Positions 1 through 11,809 are shown, counted from the stretch's first letter. The stretch: 64,000 nt of DNA from Datnioides undecimradiatus (GCA_008933995.1 WARS01000011.1:6490016-6554015); one strand, 5' to 3'. The notes: generated by a model from the letters alone, not told the origin. Numbers and translations are program-made.

Positions 1-163
1 TGCAATATGGGTGTGAGGCTGCTGGTCAAACATTCAAAGAGGCCTGCACTTTGCAGCTAAAATCATTAACAGCCTGATTATATGCAGATTCACACTTCAT
101 GTGGGGCACACTTACAGATGCACCTATTGTATATAAAATGTCTCAATCAGAGTCCTCGCTCAC

Positions 164-466
164 CATGTCAGTCTTCCTTGCTTCAATCACCAGCTCCCCT
201 GTCTCACATGCAGGCTCCCCTGCCCCGTCTCTGTCCCGGCTCTGAGGCGTCCACCTCCTTTCTGCTGCCTTCAGCATCTGCAGCAGGTTGGGGCTTTTTG
301 GTGACTGTTCTTTGCTGCTTTCCTCTGTGCTGGCAGCAGAAGCCTCCTCCTCTTCTTCTCCATTCAGCACAGCTCTGTCCTCCGTATGCGGTTCAGGATA
401 CTCTTGAGGTAGTAACAGGTCCTCCCAGGAGGATCCTGTCTGCCGCTTTTCCTCTGCCATGACTTC
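164..466 (-). CDS. Candidate exon of an unidentified acidic protein
   Basis: On the minus strand an open frame begins with ATG at 460 in a good initiation context (GTCATGG). It runs 99 codons to a strong splice donor (ATG|GTGAGC, exon end 164). A plausible acceptor (GTTTGCCAG) lies just upstream, so the exon would start at 466. The predicted residues are highly charged: a run of five Glu near residue 36, then Ser/Glu-rich sequence, then a short helical-looking stretch (NLLQMLKAAERRW). No signal peptide or membrane segment is seen. Codon composition and splice signals favour a real exon, but the opposite strand is also open here, which weakens the case. I do not recognise the family. If real, it is the first coding exon of a gene that continues leftwards out of the window, in tandem downstream of chrm2. 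Confidence 0.35.
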
Positions 467-740
467 TCTGGCAAACAGTAATGAAGTGAATTAGATTCCT
501 GCTCAGGTGATCTGACAGCAGACCAGGTGGCAGCTCAGCCATACACAGCCCACATATATCTGATATTTCCTCCTGCAACGCATCTGTTTACTCTAAACAG
601 CAGCAGATCTTGGCTTGCTTTGACTAAATGTAAAGTAGTTAATTAGTCCTGGATGCTGTGTGTGCAGAGTAAACGCTGATGTGAGCACTGCTTTTTGACA
701 GAGGCAAATGTAACCTGGAAAATGCAGGAATGTAACTCAC

Positions 741-819
741 TTCGAGAGCCACGTAGGTGCAGTAGTTGTCTACATATGCCCTCATGCAGTCTTTTGTGCC
801 AGAAGGTGCCCGGTTTGTG
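741..819 (-). other. Candidate small exon, possibly 5' UTR of the unidentified gene
   Basis: This 79-nt minus-strand segment is bounded by a good acceptor (CCTCTTTTCAG) and a good donor (GAA|GTGAGT). One frame reads a cysteine- and tyrosine-containing peptide (CMRAYVDNYCTYVALE). None of its frames joins in phase with the Met-initiated frame of the exon at 466-164, so if both belong to one transcript this part would be noncoding leader. It may also be a chance pair of splice signals. Confidence 0.2.
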
Positions 820-2660
820 CTGAAAAGAGGCACTTACACCCAAGATCTGAGGCATTCAGACTTGCAGAGCCGCTTTTGTGTTGTCTTTGATAACACTGGC
901 TCAAATCACAATGTGCACAAAATCCTGAGTGCAACGCAAACAGAGGGTTACATAATAAACAAACAGGCACTGTTATGTGTTTACATTAAACCCCACCAGC
1001 ATCAATAGTGGCCCCATGGTGACCAGCAACCTCCCTTTATGTCTTTGTGACCAGAAACTTCCTTTATGCGCCTGTTGCAATGCCGAAAGACGATATTAAA
1101 TTTTAATAAGGTTTTATATATATGGGTCATTGTTGAAGTATGAACACTGAAACATTTTGCTTGTTGTCCTGCTTTTGCTTCTCTGTTGAGATGAAGGATA
1201 ATGACAAAAACAGGGAATTTTGTACTACAAAGAGTTTGCCTTTGAAAGACAACTTAAGTCAGACACTGTCGCTTCAGATCAAGGTTTGAGTGTGAAATTT
1301 GGCCCTATACATCACCCTGTTCTGCTGAGTCACATAGAGAAGGGATCTGTTAATGGATGATGATGTATGACAGGACGGATGATACAGAAAGCAAATCCTG
1401 TTTTATTGTTCATATGTACACCTGGCTATTTTTGGATAGACATGAAAAATTGCACACCAATATTTGAAGTTTAAGTGTTAGTTTTTAGTTTTGTTATGTT
1501 TACTGACATGGATGAAGGTCAGTCAGAGACTTTGGTCATTAGATCTGCAATTTGTCATCTGCCTGTTACAGTTCTTGTACAGCTTTCACAGTATTCACAC
1601 ACACAAGGTCACATTTTGAAGTGCTCGCTTTGTCAGGGTCACATACACATACCAAATGTTTCACAGACTCATATTGCCACAAATGTTTTAACAGCATCAA
1701 CAGGACATAGTTAAACTTTCCTTCAGTGAGCCCTCCGGTTTCTGAATATCAGTAGAAGACATGGTTTTTGCTCCACTAGAGGGTGCAAAAGTTCCACAGC
1801 TGTCCACAGGCGCTTTCCCACAGCTGAGACAGAAAAACACTCTGTCCTTTCTTTCCTCGGTGTGAAGACTGTGGGAGGATCAGGATTCAGTTTGACTCTG
1901 GTCTGTTTTTGTGTCTGACAGGAGCTGGGAAAGGTTCATGAAACTCAGCCCAGAGGGAGGGCAGGGAGGGGGAATTCATACTGTATCCAGTCCTCTAAAG
2001 CTGTTTAGGTTCTTCATTTCCATTCAGTAAAGGAATTTCAGACACTAGTGTTAAATTTGGAAGGGTACTCCCTGTTATTGACAAGGGAGTTCACTAAAAC
2101 ATCTGGTCAGGTAACAACTTTTAGGCTTTTACTGAGGAACATTAAGCAGTTAATTGCTATGCTTTTGCAAAATTACATTGTTTTATTTATTGTTGTTTAG
2201 GATCTAGGTCATATAAGAAACAAACATAGTGATTTTTATTAAAAAAGGAAGCATAGCTTGAATACCAAGCAATTAACAGATGTATTGTTACATTTGTATA
2301 GTGTTGTCATTTGCTAACTAGACAGGGTGAAGCTATAGTTTTGCTTCTGTAGATGTGGCACACTTTGCAGTGACAGATCTCTCCCCAGTTTCATTCAGTA
2401 GCAGTTTTAGTAACAACTCTGCAAACTAACTGAACTGCAACTCTGTCTTTCAGACATGTGGCTCTAGTCCTCAGGCCAGTGCACACGCCTCTGCAGTACA
2501 CACTTTGTTTAGTCTGTAGTGCAGTGTGTAGTTCCTGGGCAGAGGCTCTGATGCCCAGCTAAAGCCTGATGTGACAGTGCAGACAGTAAATCAGACTCAC
2601 ACTCACACAGTTGTATTTGACACAAGTTATGACACAGAAAACAGGCCAAATGTTCTGTCG
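820..2660. other. Intergenic DNA, no gene seen
   Basis: There are only short stop-riddled frames and no recognisable domain, RNA gene or repeat family. The stretch separates the candidate exons from the 3' end of chrm2, both on the minus strand. Confidence 0.5.
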
Positions 2661-2668
2661 TCATCACT

Positions 2669-2674
2669 TTTATT
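2669..2674 (-). terminator. chrm2: Candidate poly(A) signal of chrm2
   Basis: AATAAA on the minus strand (TTTATT on plus), about 770 bp beyond the chrm2 stop codon. A GT-rich stretch follows downstream in the minus-strand direction. A second AATAAA at 2870-2865 is an alternative nearer site. The interval 2670-3440 would be 3' UTR; it contains a CA-rich stretch and no other gene. Confidence 0.4.
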
Positions 2675-2811
2675 TACAGAAAACATATATTAATATATGA
2701 CGTCGGAAGGGAAGATATGGACATATAACACATTTGGGCTCATTTAACAACAACATGAATTACATATGTCATTTGTTTAATATGAGTAAATCTACCCAGA
2801 GAGGAAACATG

Positions 2812-2842
2812 CACACGGACACACACGGACACACACACACAG
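2812..2842. repeat. Imperfect CA microsatellite
   Basis: CACACGGA units followed by a (CA)n run, within the presumed chrm2 3' UTR. Confidence 0.8.
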
Positions 2843-3440
2843 AGTTTAGAGTTGCTAATACTCTTTTATTCACTCTTTTCTTAATTCAGTTTTAAGAAAG
2901 GACTGTTTCAGTTCAGCTGATTTGTCCTGTGTCACAGCTTGGTATCAGCCAGAGTCTTTGATACTGTGACGTGTCAATGATACGATGTCTCTCTCTGCTG
3001 ATTTTTATCTTTTTCATAGATAAGACTTTGCTTTACTTTATACTGTCACTCTAGAGTTAAAAATCACAAAACCATCACATTTACCGCAGTTATACTGTTG
3101 GGGTAAAAAAAAAGGTTTCATATTATATAACATACTGTACAAGCTCATGTACATGGAGGTGCAAAGAGGAAAGTAAAAGTGTCAAAGTAAAACCCCAACT
3201 GACACCCACTCAGACATACTTTTTCACAATAAACTACATTCCCACCAAAATCCATTGTCTTGTGAAGTATAATATAGTATTGTGTATTTTTAAAATCATT
3301 AAAAGTTAAGCATGTGGTAGATAATAGATGTACATTGTAAGAGCACAATAAACACCTGTGATTTAACAAAATGTCTGATATATGTTTCTCTATCACATTT
3401 GTCTAGCTGCATCACAAACACTAGTCAGTGTTTTTGCCCT

Positions 3441-5332
3441 TCATCGCGCCGTACGTATGTTCTTGTACTGGCACAGAAGCAGGTGCTTAAAGGTGTTTTT
3501 GAAGGTGGCGTTGCAGAGGGCGTAGCAGGCCGGGTTGATGGTGCTGTTGATGTAGCAGAGCCAGTAGCCAATGGTCCAGAGGGAGTTAGGGATGCAGATT
3601 GAACAAAAGGTGTTGATCAGGACCATCACATTGTATGGTGTCCATGTAACAACAAAAGCAACCAGGATGGCCATGATGGTGCGTGTCACTTTTTTCTCCC
3701 TGGATGAAATGCCCTTCTTCTTCCACTTTGCCACAGCACTTTGCTTTGTTACCTGGAAAATAAGATTAGGAGAAGAGGAACATTTCATTCACTGTTTTCA
3801 GTTATATTAGATGATTTTACTGAGTGGATAGCTGAAGACAGCTTTGACATATTATGACCTTGTCGAATTTTTATGGAGAACTTGTTTGCACAGGTTTGCT
3901 TCTTTACTGTTCGACATGGAGCAACCTTAGCATTAACAATAGGCTTTATCCTCTGATGACCACCAATGTCAGTACTTAACTTTAAAGTAATCTATTGTGA
4001 ACATGCATGAACCAACCAACCGACATTACCCCAGAGCCCCATGGCTAGCATGGCTGAAAATATTGATTATTATAATGTGCAACCAACCAAATTTACCTTA
4101 AACAGTGTCCTTGTGACCAAACTTTGTCTGTCAGCAGCTGAGTTCTCTGGGGAGGGTGGCTGCGTTTGATTTGTCTTTTTCCCGCAGTCGTTTTGTGTTG
4201 AGGCATGATCTGCAGTATCCTTAGATGTCGAAGCACCATGGATGCTGCCTGCTGTGGAGTCCGCCTGGTCAGTTGTCTCTTCCTTGCAGGGCCCACTTCC
4301 GTTCTGCTGCTGCTCTTTCACCTCTCCAGCCTCCTCCTGAGCTTCTCCTGCTGCAGTGCAGTTGTTCTGGCTCTCACATCCTTCATCCTGGCTGTGACAG
4401 GGACCTTCTCCCAGACTGGTACCCGAAGTCTTTCTGCTGTCCCTCCTCATGCGGCTGCGGCTGGCCTTGGAGATGCGCCAGTAGAGATGGATCATGATGG
4501 CCACTGGTAAGTAAAAAGCAGCTATGGCTGTCCCAAATGTCACCGCTGGGTTTGAGAAAAACTGGATGTAGCATTCACCTGGTGGCACGGTTCTCCCACC
4601 TACAATGAACTGCCAGAACAAAATGGCTGGAGCCCACAGGATGAAGGACAAGACCCAGGCCGCGGCAATCATCAGGCCCGCCATCTTGGTGCTGCGGCGT
4701 GCCGGGTAGCTGAGTGGCTTGGTGACACAGAAGTACCGGTCAAAGCTAATGATGAGAAGGTTCATGACTGAGGCGTTGCTGACAACATAATCGACGGCCA
4801 ACCACAGGTCGCACACCACTGCCCCCAGGGGCCAGTAGCCAATCACAATATAGACGGTGTAGAGGTTCATGGAGCAGATGCCAATAATGAGGTCTGCACA
4901 GGCCAGGCTGAACAAGAAGTAGTTGTTGACAGTCTGCAGGTTCCTATTTACCTTTAGAGAAACAACATGGACCAGGCTGTCAGATGCTAATCTTTTTTTG
5001 TGCAATGTGATGTGCGTTTTCTCATTTCTATTAGATTACCAGTCTGCACAGGGTTGCACATGATGTATTCTTATCTCTAAGTCTGGGTGTGCTTTTCAAG
5101 ATGTCCAGAGATGGATGCTTGAAACCTACTCATTAGTCATGAAAAAAAGAAAAAAGAAAACTCAAACCTTTATGGAGAGCATGACCAGGATGTTTCCAAT
5201 GACAGTGATCAGACTCAGAGATCCAGCCACCAGGATGATGAGCACAATCTCTATAGTTGTGTACGGACTTCCAGGGACGGGGCTGCTGTTGTCACCACTG
5301 CTGGTGTTGGTAGAATGGGATGAGTTCTCCAT
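3441..5332 (-). CDS. chrm2: Muscarinic acetylcholine receptor M2 (three coding exons)
   Basis: Class A GPCR for acetylcholine in the plasma membrane, coupling to Gi/o. Exons are 5332-5168 (55 codons), 4951-4097 (285 codons) and 3752-3441 (103 codons plus stop), giving 443 residues against 466 in human M2. All junctions are phase 0 with GT-AG ends. Three N-glycosylation sequons lie at N3, N9 and N15. TM1 is in exon 1, TM2-TM5 in exon 2, TM6-TM7 in exon 3. Visible motifs are the ligand-binding Asp in [11 protein letters not shown] (D109), C102/C182 for the disulfide, DRY at 126-128, the TM6 FVVTWTPYN and NPACY at 413-417. The third intracellular loop is Glu/Gln/Ser rich and diverged. The [19 protein letters not shown] and TFKHLL segments match M2, while the tail LCQYKN is M4-like. 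M2 is the best call; which teleost co-paralogue (a or b) is not decidable here. Mammalian CHRM2 has an uninterrupted coding exon, so the two introns are unusual. Transcription is divergent from gnai1. Confidence 0.95.
3753..4096 (-). other. chrm2: chrm2 coding intron 2 (344 bp)
   Basis: Phase-0 intron after residue 340, within the third intracellular loop. Donor TTTAAG|GTAAAT and acceptor TTTTCCAG|GTAACA. Reading through the donor would meet a stop within nine codons, so splicing is needed to reach TM6-TM7. Confidence 0.9.
4952..5167 (-). other. chrm2: chrm2 coding intron 1 (216 bp)
   Basis: Phase-0 intron after Lys55 at the end of TM1/first intracellular loop. Donor AAAG|GTTTGAG and acceptor CTCTAAAG|GTAAAT are read on the minus strand. 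The two flanking exons join to [13 protein letters not shown], which is the continuous M2 sequence. Confidence 0.9.
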
Positions 5333-6505
5333 GCTGTCTGGCTTGGGATATCCTTCTCACAGATTCTTCAGGCTCAAACCATATCTGTACCTTGTAAACA
5401 CAAAGATTATGCACTGGTTAGCCTCTTTGCAACTATTTTGCCACTTTGTGATGCCACTTCTTTTCTATTTGGTGCACTTATCTGTCTTCACAGTTACAGA
5501 TGCAAAGTCATGCGTAACTGTCAGTGTGTAAACACTGAGCAGGTGCTTGAGTCTTTTTGAGCTTACAGACAGGCCTAGGTGTGAAAGATAGACAGGTGAG
5601 CAAACAAGGCCTGCAGCAGCTGTGTTTAAAAATACACAGCAGTGTCCCACATACTCATATCAGGGATAACACTGAAAATGGTTTGGAGTTGAAATTTACA
5701 CAGTAGGTGTTAGATCTGTACATCAGCAGTTGTATTGCAACTAACTTGTAATGTGATTTGACCTAAAAGGTTTCAAATATTTCCATTTCCAACTGGCTTT
5801 TCCTCAGTTTGACTAAGTGTTATGCTTTTATATATGTGTTTGTTTTTTTGTTTTGTTTTGTTTATTGTTTTTTGTTTGTTTGGTTTTTGTTTGTTTGTTT
5901 TTTTGCTGAGCTACTCTCTTCACCCACATCTTAGGTGACCTGGAAGTCTGATCAAATCTGACCCAACAGGATGAACAGGAGCATCTAATGAGGTCACCTA
6001 CACCTCTAGAGAGTTCATTTACATTTCCCATTTGGCCTTGAAAGTCACAAAATGCCATTTGAGAGTATCTAATCTGAGCATGAGAGCCAATTCAAAAATG
6101 TCAATTTATTATCTTGATCCTGCAGGTATAGAGGAGTCATTTCTTAACAACATTTCTGCTCCTTGATATGAAATAGGTACAGTCTGGTTTGAAAATTAGA
6201 TTCTCATTTGGCAAGCTACAGAATCTGTGTGCATTAGATGTGTTTGTGTGTGCATGCATGTTCATTCTGTGAGGCAGATGTCCAAATAAACCTCAGCAGA
6301 AGCCATGGTATTAATGTCAAGATGAGGCAGGTTCTCTAAAGGCAGAAAATGGTTCATCTGCAGAACAACTGAAGCTTTCTGAGCGAGACAAATGAGGGGG
6401 AATTATTTTTTGGCACTGGAACTACTTGTTCTTTGAGTTATGAAAGACTGCTTCAGTGAGCATACAGACAGATTTCCACAGGGGCCACCCACGCTAAAAA
6501 CCCAG
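5333..6505. other. chrm2 5' flank, no gene seen
   Basis: Probable 5' UTR or promoter-side sequence of chrm2. A T-rich low-complexity stretch with TTTG units lies at 5837-5903. No promoter motif is convincing, and in other vertebrates M2 transcripts start at distant noncoding exons. Confidence 0.5.
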
Positions 6506-6514
6506 ACACTCACG

Positions 6515-6552
6515 GTTCTGTTAGGCACTTTGGATAAAAGCATCTACTAAAC
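6515..6552 (+). repeat. Remnant of a teleost SINE/LINE 3' tail
   Basis: The stretch GCACTTTGGATAAAAGCATC followed by TACTAAAC closely resembles the CGCTTTGGATAAAAGCGTCTGCTAAA tail that ends many fish tRNA-derived SINEs and related LINEs. No tRNA-like head is recognisable upstream, so only the 3' part survives or the rest has decayed. Confidence 0.5.
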
Positions 6553-6992
6553 AACATACGATGTGCTTATGGAGATACCTGTTCTTTGTACTTATAATGG
6601 GCTGTGTATTTTAAAATGGCTACTGGCCAGCAAACAGACTGCAGAAAGACCACAATTAAGGCAACACATCATTACAGTTACTATTATATTAAAAAACAAG
6701 AAACAACAGGAATAGACCTACAATACACATCACATAACAATGTGATTAACTGATGTATTGTGATCAGAAAATCAATGTAAAGACACTTAGTTGAGACCAG
6801 GAGGGTTGTTACATACTGCTAAAACTCTGTAAGTGACTCCATTAGGCCACATGATAACATCATACTGTACCTGAGAGATGTTTGCTTCCTGCTCTTACAG
6901 CCAGATGAAACTTCATTACAGCATCTCTAACTCTATCACTTACTCATCAAAGACCCATTCTGGGCCTTTTCTGTCACAGATGAGAAAGAGCT

Positions 6993-6993
<1 letters not shown>

Positions 6994-7062
<69 letters not shown>
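6994..7062. repeat. (GT)34 microsatellite
   Basis: Uninterrupted GT dinucleotide repeat of about 69 bp. The apparent Cys-Val / Thr-His reading frames through it are artefacts. Confidence 0.97.
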
Positions 7063-7064
<2 letters not shown>

Positions 7065-7464
7065 GGTTTAGTTTATCCATAATTCCCAGAACCTTGGTCT
7101 TCTCCGCCTGTGACTCTAGTAGGTTTGGGTTGTGAGGACATTTTGGTTTCAGAGTGAAGTCTGACGTGTTTGCAAGGACAACAATCTGTTCACATAATGA
7201 CATTAAATGGCCTAACCAGGATAGTTAACCAGGCAGTATAATTTAGTATAATCCTACATATGCAAACAGTATTATTAAATGTTCTTAAACCTGCTATTAA
7301 TCATTATTGCTGGTGATTATGATTGATCCACATGTGTACACTGTAAAATTAATATCTCTGGTTCTGCTGCATCAATTTTTCTAGATTTTTTTTATTGTCT
7401 GTTGTGAGTATGACAATGACATGGGAGTACGATACTTCTCTAAATACCATGTAAATGTGGTGTA

Positions 7465-7521
7465 AAAAACAGGAGATATCCCTCTGAAACGTAGTGAAAT
7501 AAAATGTATAAAATGTGTTTC
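7465..7521. repeat. Fragment of a dispersed percomorph repeat
   Basis: The text ATCCCTCTGAAACGTAGTGA followed by AATAAAATGTATAAAATG resembles the 3' portion of the same repeat family seen at 42290-42690. It is a short, decayed copy with no ends preserved. Confidence 0.35.
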
Positions 7522-8590
7522 ACCTCTTGCTTTTACTGAGAAATCATCCGAACAGTAAGTCTTAAGTTAAACCCACTAAACACTATAACACCGCCAAAGT
7601 GTCTACACTTTTCACCAGAACCAGACCAGTGAATTCATGTGCTTAAATGGGATTTCTACCTGCCTGGATAATCTAGCTGTAAAACCTTAAGATAGGTGCA
7701 CGACTGTACTACCACAGAAGGCAAAATTTAGAGATTCAGCTCAGTCAATGTCGACCCAGACCTCTGGCAGACAGCCAAAGATGGGTATAAGTGCCAAATC
7801 GCATCAACAGATCACAGTCAGTCCCATCATTACAACTGGAAAACAAGCCATTAAAATAACTCCTTGAGATGCAGGTTTAGATGGCTGCTTATGATTTTGG
7901 ACATAATAAGCAATATGAAGTGTGCCAGCTGACAGAAAAACCCACTATGTCTCAAGTGGAGCACAGGAGAAAAAAGACTTTTCAAAAGAGATGATTTAAC
8001 CTGTAACTCTAGATGAGGCAGATGCAACAAAAACATACTGCTTTCCAAGTTTCATCACTTCACATCAGGCCTCAGTCATATAAGTCTACAAGTGGGGGCG
8101 GATTATATAGCAAATCAAAAGTGTTCAAGTAGAGAAGTGTCTGTACAAACTGAAATCACAGATTTTTATTAGTGATCAACTCAGGCAACGGAGCGATGAA
8201 CAGGTTAGCAGACTTTTCTCACCGAGTACATGGCGCAGCAAAACCTCTGACTGGGATCATCTGTATGGATGGTTTCAAACCTGGAGACGTAGGCAACTTT
8301 TCAACCGTTTATCAGTGCCTCAGTGTCTAACTGCAACACAACAATAATGCAGCACTGACGTCTGAGAACAGCTTTGTCCTGAGCTGACAAGACTGATGAG
8401 GCCTTGGTCACCAAAAATTTGCTTAATCGTTCTCACCCCCTATTTCCCTCTCAGGGATATTTCTAACAAAATGAGAGATGCCCAGGACATGCAGGATCCT
8501 CGTCCTGTGTCTAATGCTCCAAAATGCCTTTTCTTTCTCCTACTGGAAATAGATAAGCACAGCACTTCTTTCAGCTCTGGCAAACCTTCC
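7522..8590. other. Intergenic DNA, no gene seen
   Basis: Only short frames without recognisable products. The last part may include highly decayed 5' sequence of the L2 element that follows. Confidence 0.4.
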
Positions 8591-8599
8591 TGTGTCAGT

Positions 8600-9885
8600 A
8601 GCACCATTAACATCTGGGCAGCAAATTTCTTTTCCTCCTTTTAATATGAAAAAACTCTGAAAACTAGACAAGCCGTCAGGTCATCCCATCAGGTATAGTG
8701 TCTGTCATCCTTGTATCCACTTAAAAGTAATTCAATTAGCAAGACATTTTTCGATCCTATCAACCATGTAACCTTGGAGAAAATCCTCCTCCTGCTGCAT
8801 TAATATTCTAACATCAGGCCTTTTAAAAATGTTCTAACTGTATGTCACTAGATCATCTGCAATTAGTCAACACATCTCTACTCTCAGGCTATTTACAGAA
8901 AACTGTAGTTATTAAGTCACTCTTAAAAAAGAACAATCCTTGCAATCACTAACAAACAACCTGAAGATCATATGAAACATTATTTTCTTTTTTTGAGTAA
9001 AATCTTTGCAAAAACCTTTTTCAGCCCTAAAGAATTGTTTTTCCATATTTTGATTACAAAATAACACAAAGACTGCTTGTGTCAAGTCTCGTAAAAAATG
9101 GGTGGACCTTTAAGGCACAGCACTAATCTGTTTTGAAGGACAGGCACTACTTTGTGTTGACTGAGCCTTCAAAAAAGACCTCTGGAGTTCCCCATGGCTC
9201 CAGTCTTGGGCCTACTCTATTCACCATCTACATGAAAACGACAAAATGTCTTATCATAGTTATGCTAATGACACAAATTTCACCAGGTAACTGCAGTCCT
9301 GTTTGCACTGAGCAGCTAAATGGCTGGATGTTCCAACAATTCCTGGTGTAGTCATGACATTCACATGAAAACTATTACAAAATCCTTCCATCACCATTAC
9401 AATGAATTAAGGTTTGCAGAATGTATTTCTCAACAGGATTTTGAAAAATTGTATTTACTGTTTATTTTCAACAAGTTGACTACTGTCATGCTGTCTGCCT
9501 AAAGAGTTAATCAGACTGCAGCTGATCCAGGACTCTGCTGCCTGAGTCCTCACAAACACCAGGAAAGCCCAGTGTTTGCAGTGGCAAGTTTGCAATGGCT
9601 TCCCATTTGTCAAAAAACTGATTTTGAAACACTTTGGTTGGTTTTATAAAGCACTGAGTGGTTTGGTGCCTTGAAATCTGCTCTAACACATGGACAACAC
9701 TTTTTACATTACATCATTTTAATCTTGGGATCATACATCCATAAATAGTGAAAATTAAACCACTCCTACTTTTGTGTGCCTTTGTGTATTGCCTTGTGAT
9801 TCTTGTCTTAATGGCTTTGTATCATATGGAAAGAACTTTTCATTACCTTGTTGTTGAAAGGTGCAATACAAGTAAATCTTCCCAC
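8600..9885 (+). mobile_element. Decayed L2/Maui-type LINE (reverse transcriptase remnant)
   Basis: Non-LTR retrotransposon fragment, plus strand, broken by stops and frameshifts. In order: a linker-like piece at about 8620-8690 (NFFSSF, then TRQAV); TVVIKSLLKKNN at about 8903-8940, matching the L2 segment before the RT palm; the RT signature SGVPHGSSLGPTLFTIYM at about 9180-9235, followed by a YADDT-like YANDT; the C-terminal hallmark around 9510-9680 (LQLIQDSAA..VLTNTRK, then FYKALSGLVP). The 3' end at about 9840-9885 reads CCTTGTTGTTGAAAGGTGCA followed by ATACAAGTAAAT, the usual L2 terminus in fish. A stop replaces Arg in the LIQDSAARVLT motif. No intact ORF remains, so it is immobile. Confidence 0.75.
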
Positions 9886-11200
9886 ATACATATGCATGTA
9901 GCAAGCTGTTTAATAAGCCTGTGTGAAGATTTCATGTGATGTGGAATTGGTTAGTAACAGAGCAGGAGATCACTGCCTGCTCATGAGCCTGTCCTCACTT
10001 CTTCCCTTCATTCACACTAATAAGACCTACATTACTGGACCTCCCTAATTGTTATTCAGGGCTACTGGAGAGAGTCACAGCGGCAAACAGTATTTCTTTG
10101 ACAGGCACAGAAACATAGTAATTAGATCCAGCAGATGCTGCCTGCAACATGTAATATGCTTCAAGGATAGTACTCATCTGGCAGGGTGAGCATGGCTTTA
10201 AAAAGCTTGTACTGTCTTTGACATAATGAATGATACAACAGTCAGCTGCAGAGTCAGTAGGTACCAGTAAATGAGATGATGAAACGAGGGGCTTGTTTGC
10301 AGAGACAAGAGCAGGTGTGGAAGCATGAGAGTACACAGTTTCATCAAAAAGGGGATTTAACGACTACTTGGATCAAAGTGTTGTCAATTTTAATTATTTC
10401 ATTGCAAAACAGATTTTAATCTCATAAATGATTTTTATTGATTACTTTGTTTTTTCAGGACAAACATGATTCTACCTGGAAACCTGTAACAGCAATTTGA
10501 TTGTTTGTACAGATGGGATTTAAACTCAGACAGAAACTTTGAACAACATGTAAATACACAGTATGTACGGATGTGAGATTAAAAGACCTAGAGTAATACA
10601 TACACTTTAATTTGTAAAGGCAACATTTTACAGGTTTGAAATAGTTTTTCATGACAGTAATTTGAAGCAGAGGTTCCTGCTATTATTGCACTTCAACAGA
10701 CAAGTTTTGCTTCACAAGTTTGTTACAAGTGTGCATGTGTCCTGAACCTGAAGAGTGGGAAATTTCACATCAACCTGAGCTTTGGCTGCACACAGTAACA
10801 GAGAGAAGAGAAAACCACTGAATGTCCAATGCAGCACTGCAGTAGAGCCAGAAAGAAAAAAAAAGTGCAGAGGAGAGAGAAATGAAGCACAAATAACAGA
10901 GTGATGGAGGTGGGAAGGGCTATAAAATAAAACTGAAATAATATGCTGCAGATGAGATAATGCAAAAGGAAGGGAGGAGGTGATAATAATTTCTTCAAGC
11001 TGTGCATGTTTTTTTTTAAAAGTCAACTGCCGCTCATTTCAAGCAGAGGTAGTGCAGAAGTAGGATTGTTGATGAGCAAAGATTAACACCATAACTTGAT
11101 TTCATCTCATAGGCCTACAGTTTTCAGGGAGGAGCTGCCTGTTTGAAATCTAATTTCCCTCTTAAACACAAACATAGAGTAACCAGGGGGATTTCTCGGG
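9886..11200. other. Intergenic DNA, no gene seen
   Basis: No recognisable gene or repeat. It contains purine-rich patches near 10850-10990 but no domain-bearing frame. Confidence 0.45.
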
Positions 11201-11202
11201 AG

Positions 11203-11238
11203 CAGGGAGACTGGGGAATCCAGGGAGACTGGGGAATC
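11203..11238. repeat. 18-bp tandem duplication
   Basis: Two perfect head-to-tail copies of CAGGGAGACTGGGGAATC (11203-11220 and 11221-11238). Confidence 0.9.
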
Positions 11239-11809
11239 CAGAGTTGGGATCTGAGGCTGGCAGCTGACTGAAACCTTTCAGCTCAGGACAGAAATGAAGA
11301 TAAACATTTCTAGAACAGCTCCAGGGAAACAATAAAACCCAGATCGACTCCACAATAAACAGAAACTTCCTCAGGAAGCTGAAACAGCATGCTGAGGGTA
11401 AAATTTCAATCAATGTATAATCAATATATAAGATATCATATTATGTTCCAAGAATGTTTCCTGGTCAGTCTGTGAGTGACATTTTAATCAATATTTTAAG
11501 TTTCTCATAATACAATATTTCTATAGTGTAGATTTTTGTAAATATTTGTATGTAAGGCTTTTCTACTTTATAGCACAAGAAGGCTTCAAATTGTTTTTTA
11601 AAAAAAATGGCATCTGACGGGGCATAGAGGTAAAAAATCCACTAAAATGCAAATAGAGGAAAATGATTTTCTGATTTTATAAGTGCTAAAGTATACATGA
11701 CTCTACTGATGCCTAAAAGATATTAAAATCTCTTGCAAGTAAGTTTCTTAAAACATGTCCTTACCTGCAGCAGTTTGGCAGTAATCCACAGAGAAACATG
11801 ATCTTACCT

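Noticed and set aside
82..462. 126-codon plus-strand frame rich in Pro, Ser and Leu
   Set aside because: It overlaps the acidic minus-strand candidate exon and looks like its antisense shadow. It has no start context or splice logic of its own.
6878..7203. Open frames encoding poly(Cys-Val) or poly(Thr-His)
   Set aside because: They are translations of the GT/CA microsatellite. The same explains similar frames at 31609, 36289, 59944 and 61728-62285.
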